Shown here: one piece after another, positions 1-3,939 of the stretch
Layout: the number at the start of each line of letters is the position of its first letter
How positions within the stretch are numbered: position 1 is the first letter of the stretch
NCBI GenBank assembly: GCA_014382915.1
Contig: JACNIV010000337.1
Location: forward strand, 1 to 11,037
DNA length: 11,037 nt
Reading direction: 5' to 3'
Source of the DNA: Candidatus Cloacimonadota bacterium
GTDB taxonomy: Bacteria; Cloacimonadota; Cloacimonadia; Cloacimonadales; TCS61
Made by a program: the position numbers and the translations under genes
The notes under the pieces: model-generated
Database searches by the model: none
Seen by the model: the letters and a program-made list of their open reading frames with translations, nothing else
What the model was told of the DNA's origin: nothing

Positions 1-995
1 ACAATATAGGGTCCAACAACACTATAAATCATTGTTTGAAGTTGAGGTTTTAAGCCTGATTGAAACTCAATTGAGCCATATCCATTGGGTTCGCTAAAAT
101 CAAGAGATTTTTCGTAGCTGCTGATTGGACTCCATTCTCTATTTTCATACATAGCACCTGTTGTCATTGTCTCTGTTGCAGTAACTCCAAAACTAATACC
201 AGCTTGAACTGATGCATCGGCATACGCATCTACACTAATTGTTGGATGAATTGTTACGGGTAATAAGCCGATTGTAAAAGTTATTACAGGAAAATTAAAA
301 GTAAAAAGATTAATTTCATTTTGAGAATTATATTCAATACTACTTTCAAAGGTTAGATCTTTTTCAAAAGTGTTTACTAATTGAATATCGAATTCATCTA
401 ATTGCCAATTACTAATATCAACATTCATCAACATTTCAGCTGTAAAATTTAATGTTCCTACAATTGTGATCTGGTCATCTGTCGTATTAGAATTTCCATC
501 TGCATCGTAAATTATACCATCGATTTCTAAAGTGAATAAATCATCACGAGAATTTGAAATTAATTGAACTCCATCAGCATAAGTTGCATTTTCTATTCTT
601 GAGGGTAAAAAAGTATAACTTGCTGATAAAGCACCTTGCTGTAATGCCTCATCTAAAGAAGCATTTTCGGTTGTTACGGTAATTGTATTAGAATTTTCTT
701 GAACATTTGTAACTTTTTTTAGAAAACCATTTGGCATTAAATCGGTAATTCCACTTACGAGAATGTCACCTTCTTCAATATCATCAGTCGTAGAAGTCTT
801 AGAGAATGTAAAAGTGTTTCCATCTGGTGATACAGATTGTAGATCTTCGTTTACTTGCGTTTCTTCAAGAACTACAGTCTCGTCAGAGAGAACAACTTCA
901 CCTGGTTCTGGATCGTTTTCAGTTGGACTTTTATCATCACAACCAAATGCAATTAAAATAATTGCAAACAAAATTAAAACTCTAAATTTTTTCAT
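1..995 (-). CDS. Surface lipoprotein, 5' part only (runs off left edge)
   Basis: The reverse strand is open from an ATG at 995 to the window edge (331 codons plus two bases), with GGAGGA seven bases before the ATG. The protein begins with a Lys-Lys N-terminus, a hydrophobic stretch (about residues 4-17) and a lipobox-like A-F-G-Cys19, followed by DDKSPTE, so it is probably an acylated envelope lipoprotein. Residues about 60-105 carry the pattern GDILVSGIT...PNGFLKKVT...ENASLDEAL, which I recall as a recurring N-terminal module of bacterial surface lipoproteins; that is memory, not a search. The remainder is Thr/Asn/Ser-rich and looks beta-stranded, with no catalytic motif. The function is unknown. 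It is co-directional with the recombinases but separated from them by 137 bases, so it is probably transcribed separately. The coding assignment is confident; the role is not. Confidence 0.85.
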   Translation of the reverse strand, partial: MKKFRVLILFAIILIAFGCDDKSPTENDPEPGEVVLSDETVVLEETQVNEDLQSVSPDGNTFTFSKTSTTDDIEEGDILVSGITDLMPNGFLKKVTNVQENSNTITVTTENASLDEALQQGALSASYTFLPSRIENATYADGVQLISNSRDDLFTLEIDGIIYDADGNSNTTDDQITIVGTLNFTAEMLMNVDISNWQLDEFDIQLVNTFEKDLTFESSIEYNSQNEINLFTFNFPVITFTIGLLPVTIHPTISVDAYADASVQAGISFGVTATETMTTGAMYENREWSPISSYEKSLDFSEPNGYGSIEFQSGLKPQLQTMIYSVVGPYI

Positions 996-1056
996 TTCCT
1001 TTTCCTCCATTTTATTTTTTTGATGCACTTAACATATGCATGCCACGTCAATTTTT

Positions 1057-1129
1057 TTATTGTACATAACTAACCTATAGTTACAGTAATTTTGTTGTAT
1101 AATAACTTTTTTAGTAGTTATTGTACAAC
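1057..1129. repeat. Candidate recombinase site: lox/dif-like inverted repeat plus direct repeat
   Basis: Positions 1094-1107 (GTTGTATAATAACT) and 1116-1129 (AGTTATTGTACAAC) form an inverted repeat matching at 13 of 14 positions around an 8-base centre (1108-1115). The 10-mer TTATTGTACA in the right arm occurs again in direct orientation at 1057-1066. A further TAACTA/TAGTTA inverted pair lies at 1067-1072 and 1078-1083. Two inverted arms of 11-14 bp around a 6-8 bp centre is the known layout of tyrosine recombinase core sites, and this one sits four bases beyond the stop codon of the intact recombinase. Its use as an attachment or resolution site is inference. A terminator is the main alternative, but no T-run follows the hairpin on the minus strand. 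Confidence 0.4.
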
Positions 1130-1132
1130 TAG

Positions 1133-2221
1133 TCAATCTTCCATATCTATACTATCTAAAGGACTCTTGATTTTGTTCATTCCAATAGAAGTTACATGAG
1201 TATAAATTTCAGTTGTTTTCGAACTTTTATGCCCTAAAATCTTTTGAATATATCTCAAGTCTTCTCCCTGCTCCAAAAGATGTGTTGCAAAACTATGCCG
1301 TAAGCTATGTACTGATACTTTTTTGTCAATAATTGTTTTTTCTAGAGCTTTGTAAAATATCTCCTGTACACTTCTTTTACTGTATTGCCCGCCATTAACT
1401 CCTTCAAACAGCCAAATCTTAGGTTTGAATTCCTTAAAATATTTTCTCAATAATACGAGCAATTCTATTGATAGGATTGTTGTTCTATCTTTCTTACCCT
1501 TCCCACCCCGAATATAGATCAATTTTCTATCCGAATCAATATCTGCGATTTTAAGGTTAACTGCCTCGCTTAATCTCAATCCGGCAGAATAGATCGTTGA
1601 TAAGATTGCTCTGTGTTTCATATTATTAGTGCAGTCAATTATCTGTTTCACTTCCCGTTTACTAAGCACAATAGGCAGTTTCTGTTCTTTGCTTTTAGGA
1701 ATCTCAAAATAATATTTCTTCGTTTCTCTTCTCAATATCTTTTCAAAATAAAATTTGATAGCACTGATCACCTGTTTCTGAAGAGAAAAAGATATTTTCT
1801 TTTCATTCAATAGGAACAACATATATTCTTTCACATCCTCATCGGTTAGTTCGGACGGATCTTTTTTAGAATAATAATTGAAAAATCTAATGATCTGTTC
1901 TTTGTAAACTACAATGGTATTTTCACTATATCTCTTCAAAATTAGTTGATCACTATAATCTTTTAATGCTTTCTCAAAGGGAGACATTTTCTTCATTTCT
2001 GTTTGTGGTTTGGAAGGGAATAGCTTTAGGAATTGTTCCAAGCACTTTTTGGTTTGCGGCATAACCCAGCTTTGCTGAGGTCCGCTAAAATAACAACCCT
2101 GAATTGTAATACCATGAGTTTTATTAAATTCAAAAGAAAGTACATCAATTTTGTATCTGTTTTTTGAAATCGGTGTTAAACAATAATCATCAGTTTTTAT
2201 CTTATCCATACCTTGCACCAT
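1133..2221 (-). CDS. Tyrosine recombinase, integron-integrase/XerD-like, catalytically intact
   Basis: This 362-residue protein should cut and rejoin DNA through a phosphotyrosine intermediate. All catalytic residues are visible: Arg216 (YSAGLRLSE), Lys241 (GGKGKKDR), His305 and Arg308 (VHSLRHSF), His331 (ILGHKSSKTT) and nucleophile Tyr340 (EIYTHV). The SAM-like core-binding domain covers about residues 80-165 and the catalytic domain about 180-345. The C-terminus, IKSPLDSID, matches the SPLD ending I remember for integron integrases, but the insertion specific to IntI before the HxLRH box appears absent. An extra N-terminal domain (1-75) contains W52-V-M-P55, aligned without gaps to the same domain of the upstream paralogue. 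The start is uncertain: Met1 (AAGGG nearby) or Met5, because the first codons merge with a G/T-rich repeat. It lies 42 bases after its paralogue and is probably co-transcribed with it. The gene is much more AT-rich than the peptidase gene to the right, suggesting mobile origin. Confidence 0.93.
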   Translation of the reverse strand: MVQGMDKIKTDDYCLTPISKNRYKIDVLSFEFNKTHGITIQGCYFSGPQQSWVMPQTKKCLEQFLKLFPSKPQTEMKKMSPFEKALKDYSDQLILKRYSENTIVVYKEQIIRFFNYYSKKDPSELTDEDVKEYMLFLLNEKKISFSLQKQVISAIKFYFEKILRRETKKYYFEIPKSKEQKLPIVLSKREVKQIIDCTNNMKHRAILSTIYSAGLRLSEAVNLKIADIDSDRKLIYIRGGKGKKDRTTILSIELLVLLRKYFKEFKPKIWLFEGVNGGQYSKRSVQEIFYKALEKTIIDKKVSVHSLRHSFATHLLEQGEDLRYIQKILGHKSSKTTEIYTHVTSIGMNKIKSPLDSIDMED

Positions 2222-2263
2222 TTACCCTTTACCAAACACCTCTAACCCAACACCTTACACCTC
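2222..2263 (-). repeat. G/T-rich C-free spacer of degenerate GGTGTTR units between recombinases
   Basis: Read on the minus strand, the 42-base gap contains no C at all and consists of degenerate units such as GGTGTAA, GGTGTTGGG, GGTGTTTGG and AAGGGTAA. The pattern continues into the first codons of the downstream recombinase (ATGGTGCAAGGT). It looks like a simple repeat that expanded between the two genes. It contains the only candidate ribosome binding sequence (AAAGGG) for the downstream gene. Confidence 0.5.
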
Positions 2264-3334
2264 TTATACATCCAAACTATCTAATGGACTTTGAATTGCA
2301 CTCAAGTCTCTTTTGCTTACTCTCAAATATTTCATTGTAGTCTTAGAATGTTTATGCCCCAGCATCTGCTGAATATATCGGACATCAACTCCTTTTTCCA
2401 ATAAATGAACAGCAAAAGAATTTTTTAAGATGGAAAGCGTTGCAGGCTTGGTTATTCCACTTTTATCTACTGCAGTTTTAAAAGCTTTCTGAATATTTCT
2501 CTTCGAATACTGCATCCCGGGTTTGTTTTCAAACAACCATTCCTGAGGTTTATATTTTTTGAAATATTCTCTCAGCAAATTTAGAATTTTCTCCGATAGA
2601 ATTACGAATCTGTCTTTCTCTCCTTTTGCACTACTTACAAAAATTTTCATTTTATTAGAATCAATATCTTTTATCTTTAAATAAGTTATCTCACTGGGAG
2701 ATAGACCTGCTGAGTATATAAGAAATATCATACATTTATCTCTTAAATTATTAATATTCTTTAGGATTTTACTAACTTCCTGCTCATTCAAAATTTTAGG
2801 AATCGTTTTAGCTTTACGGGGTCGTGGAATGAAAAAGTCATCAATAGTTCTATTTATTACTTCATTATAATAAAATTTAATTGCATTTATCGCATTGTTT
2901 TGTGATGAAGTAGAATACTTTTTTTCTTCAACCAAAAAGAGAATGTATTGCCTGATCTCATCAAAAGTGATCTCTTCCGGTTTTGTATTTTTAAAGTATC
3001 TTAACAACTGCTGGAAATGAAGTCGATATGTTTTGATCGTTGGCTCACTATAGTTCTTTAATTTTAGAGTTTCAATGTATTCCGCTGGTAATTTAATTTT
3101 CTTCTCTATTTTGCTTTCAGAAGTGTTTTCTATAAATTCCAGTTTCCCATGAAATTTTTCATTCAATTCTTTTAAATAATTTGCTTGATAAGGAATATGC
3201 CAGAATTTGTTAGAAGCAGACCATTTTCGCCCTTTAATTTGCTTAACTAATGTTATGACATCTTCATTATAATCGAATAGTAAAGCAATTCGTCTCTCAT
3301 TTCTTATCGTGCAAATTCCGGTTTTGATAAGCAT
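2264..3334 (-). CDS. Tyrosine recombinase paralogue with degenerate active site
   Basis: This 356-residue protein is homologous to the downstream recombinase over its full length, including the N-terminal domain (W38, W45 and P48 in GRKWSASNKFWHIP), the core-binding domain (about 80-165), the catalytic domain and the IQSPLDSLD ending. Catalytic positions are altered: the first Arg is Ser212 (SAGLSPSE), and the HxxR box reads LSILKNSF, giving Ser301 for His and Lys304 for Arg. Lys237, His327 and nucleophile Tyr336 remain. Loss of both arginines should abolish normal strand cleavage, yet the frame is undamaged, the preserved ITKPAT and LLEKG segments look selected, and the start has a good AAGGA site six bases upstream. 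It may be a structural or regulatory partner of the intact enzyme, or a decaying gene in an early stage. It is the first gene of the probable two-gene unit. Confidence 0.9.
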   Translation of the reverse strand: MLIKTGICTIRNERRIALLFDYNEDVITLVKQIKGRKWSASNKFWHIPYQANYLKELNEKFHGKLEFIENTSESKIEKKIKLPAEYIETLKLKNYSEPTIKTYRLHFQQLLRYFKNTKPEEITFDEIRQYILFLVEEKKYSTSSQNNAINAIKFYYNEVINRTIDDFFIPRPRKAKTIPKILNEQEVSKILKNINNLRDKCMIFLIYSAGLSPSEITYLKIKDIDSNKMKIFVSSAKGEKDRFVILSEKILNLLREYFKKYKPQEWLFENKPGMQYSKRNIQKAFKTAVDKSGITKPATLSILKNSFAVHLLEKGVDVRYIQQMLGHKHSKTTMKYLRVSKRDLSAIQSPLDSLDV

Positions 3335-3360
3335 TTAAAATCCTTGTTAATATTTCACAA

Positions 3361-3376
3361 ACGAAACTGCTTTCGT
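3361..3376 (-). repeat. Small hairpin in the recombinase leader
   Basis: ACGAAA and TTTCGT pair around the loop CTGC, 27 bases upstream of the recombinase start codon. A TTGACA-like hexamer on the minus strand lies just beyond it, but no matching -10 sequence sits at a sensible distance. The hairpin could be part of the leader transcript; nothing more can be said. Confidence 0.3.
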
Positions 3377-3419
3377 GAGTTATTTCTGTCAAAGAAAAAT
3401 TATTTAACACTCCCGGAAA

Positions 3420-3450
3420 CCCACGAATTAATTCGTGGGATTAAACGAAC
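3420..3450 (+). repeat. Perfect 20-bp palindrome with ATTAAACGAAC tail (REP-like copy 1)
   Basis: Positions 3420-3439 (CCCACGAATTAATTCGTGGG) form a perfect palindrome, followed directly by ATTAAACGAAC. The same arrangement, with a diverged palindrome and an almost identical tail, recurs at 3777-3805. A palindrome plus conserved flank is typical of REP elements mobilised by single-strand transposases, but no such transposase is in the window. Confidence 0.6.
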
Positions 3451-3459
3451 AACAACCCG

Positions 3460-3480
3460 GTGGGTTGGCAACCAACCTGC
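3460..3480. repeat. Hairpin, GGTTGG/CCAACC stem
   Basis: GGTTGG (3463-3468) pairs with CCAACC (3472-3477) around CAA, and the stem can extend by one GC and two GU pairs to nine pairs. It lies 10 bases beyond the first palindrome tail. Confidence 0.5.
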
Positions 3481-3612
3481 AAAAATCAGACTCTTCCGTC
3501 TTCGCTCTGGATACGGAGCTACGCCGGACACGGTCGTCGAATGCCATTGAGAGCATTTCTCAGAGAGACAGCCTTTTCTTGTTCCCACAACACCATGCGG
3601 TTTCTCATGCTT

Positions 3613-3651
3613 GTCAGCCTTGGGCTGATTCCCGTTTAACTAAAAGGGAAT
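3613..3651. repeat. Two abutting hairpins
   Basis: CAGCC (3615-3619) pairs with GGCTG (3623-3627) around TTG. Immediately after it, ATTCCC (3628-3633) pairs with GGGAAT (3646-3651), with extra TTT/AAA pairing inside across a one-base bulge. Two abutting stems resemble coaxially stacked helices of a structured RNA or a complex repeat. No T-run follows, so this is not an intrinsic terminator. Confidence 0.45.
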
Positions 3652-3670
3652 AGCACCTGTCTAGGCGTAT

Positions 3671-3684
3671 CCGGCAGTTGCCGG
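3671..3684. repeat. GC-rich hairpin CCGGCA/TGCCGG
   Basis: CCGGCA (3671-3676) and TGCCGG (3679-3684) are perfectly complementary, so the usable stem is about five pairs with an AGTT loop. It is the most GC-rich structure in the gene-free region. Confidence 0.45.
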
Positions 3685-3735
3685 AGAAGACTGAAGGGAT
3701 TCTACTGACTGGTGTGATTTTATAATTCCATTATC

Positions 3736-3752
3736 ATGATCGGGACGATCAT
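3736..3752. repeat. Hairpin ATGATCG/CGATCAT with GGA loop
   Basis: Seven perfect pairs enclose a GGA loop. The same loop occurs in the CAGCC-GGA-GGCTG hairpin at 6944-6956 after the peptidase gene, so both may belong to a family of extragenic palindromes. Confidence 0.5.
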
Positions 3753-3776
3753 TCTTACCTATTTCATTCAATAAGG

Positions 3777-3805
3777 TCCCCGATTTAATCGGGGATTGAA
3801 CGAAC
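3777..3805 (+). repeat. Palindrome with ATTGAACGAAC tail (REP-like copy 2)
   Basis: TCCCCGATT (3777-3785) and AATCGGGGA (3787-3795) form a palindrome about one central T. ATTGAACGAAC follows the GGGG run and differs from the tail at 3440-3450 at one position in eleven. The stem sequences of the two copies differ but both centre on a GATTTAATC/GAATTAATTC-like core, which indicates related, diverged elements. Confidence 0.55.
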
Positions 3806-3826
3806 TTTATTGTAACGAGAGAAAAA

Positions 3827-3862
3827 ACCGATTCAACCAGTTCCACCGATTCAACTAATTCT
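3827..3862. repeat. 18-nt tandem duplication
   Basis: ACCGATTCAACCAGTTCC (3827-3844) is followed directly by ACCGATTCAACTAATTCT (3845-3862), identical at 15 of 18 positions. On the minus strand it reads as ELVESV repeated twice, but that frame has no ribosome binding site. It is probably a simple sequence duplication. Confidence 0.55.
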
Positions 3863-3929
3863 CCCATTCCAAAAAGTTTATTGCCTAATTTCTTACCATT
3901 TCCTTAAGTTGACATCGATCAAACCCGAT

Positions 3930-3937
3930 GGGAGGAG
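3930..3937 (+). promoter_or_regulatory. Ribosome binding site that fixes the peptidase start
   Basis: GGGAGGAG lies two bases before the ATG at 3940, with the GGAGG core four bases away. The in-frame ATG at 3928 overlaps this site and has no site of its own, so 3940 is the likelier start and gives a clean MKK signal peptide. Confidence 0.75.
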
Positions 3938-3939
3938 AT

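Larger units (their letters stand above)
3335..3939. other. Gene-free, GC-richer, hairpin-dense intergenic region
   Basis: I find no credible protein gene in these 605 bases; short open frames on both strands lack ribosome binding sites and protein-like composition. The stretch 3421-3720 is about 50% GC by hand count, in contrast to about 28% in sampled recombinase rows. It holds at least seven hairpins, listed separately. Around 3495-3535 the TTCCGT...ACGGAG pairing and a GCTACGCCGGACACGG segment look like the dispersed GTCCGGCGTAGC-type repeats I recall from environmental genomes; that recollection is unverified. The segment contains the 5' leaders of two divergent genes (recombinase leftward, M1 peptidase rightward), so their promoters must lie here, but I could not find a convincing -35/-10 pair for either. 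It could be a composite of REP/MITE-like elements or an unrecognised structured RNA. Confidence 0.6.

Noticed and set aside
763..1023. An 86-codon plus-strand frame over the lipoprotein start.
   Set aside because: It is Ser/Thr-rich antisense of the lipoprotein N-terminus, which has a proper ribosome binding site and signal peptide on the other strand.
3634..3640. GTTTAAC matches the RYYYAAC half of an integron attC site near integron-like recombinases.
   Set aside because: No GTTRRRY partner lies at a suitable distance downstream, there is no cassette array, and a degenerate 7-mer is expected by chance.
3344..3867. Several short open frames of 62-72 codons in the gene-free region.
   Set aside because: They overlap each other on both strands, cross the palindromes, and lack ribosome binding sites.
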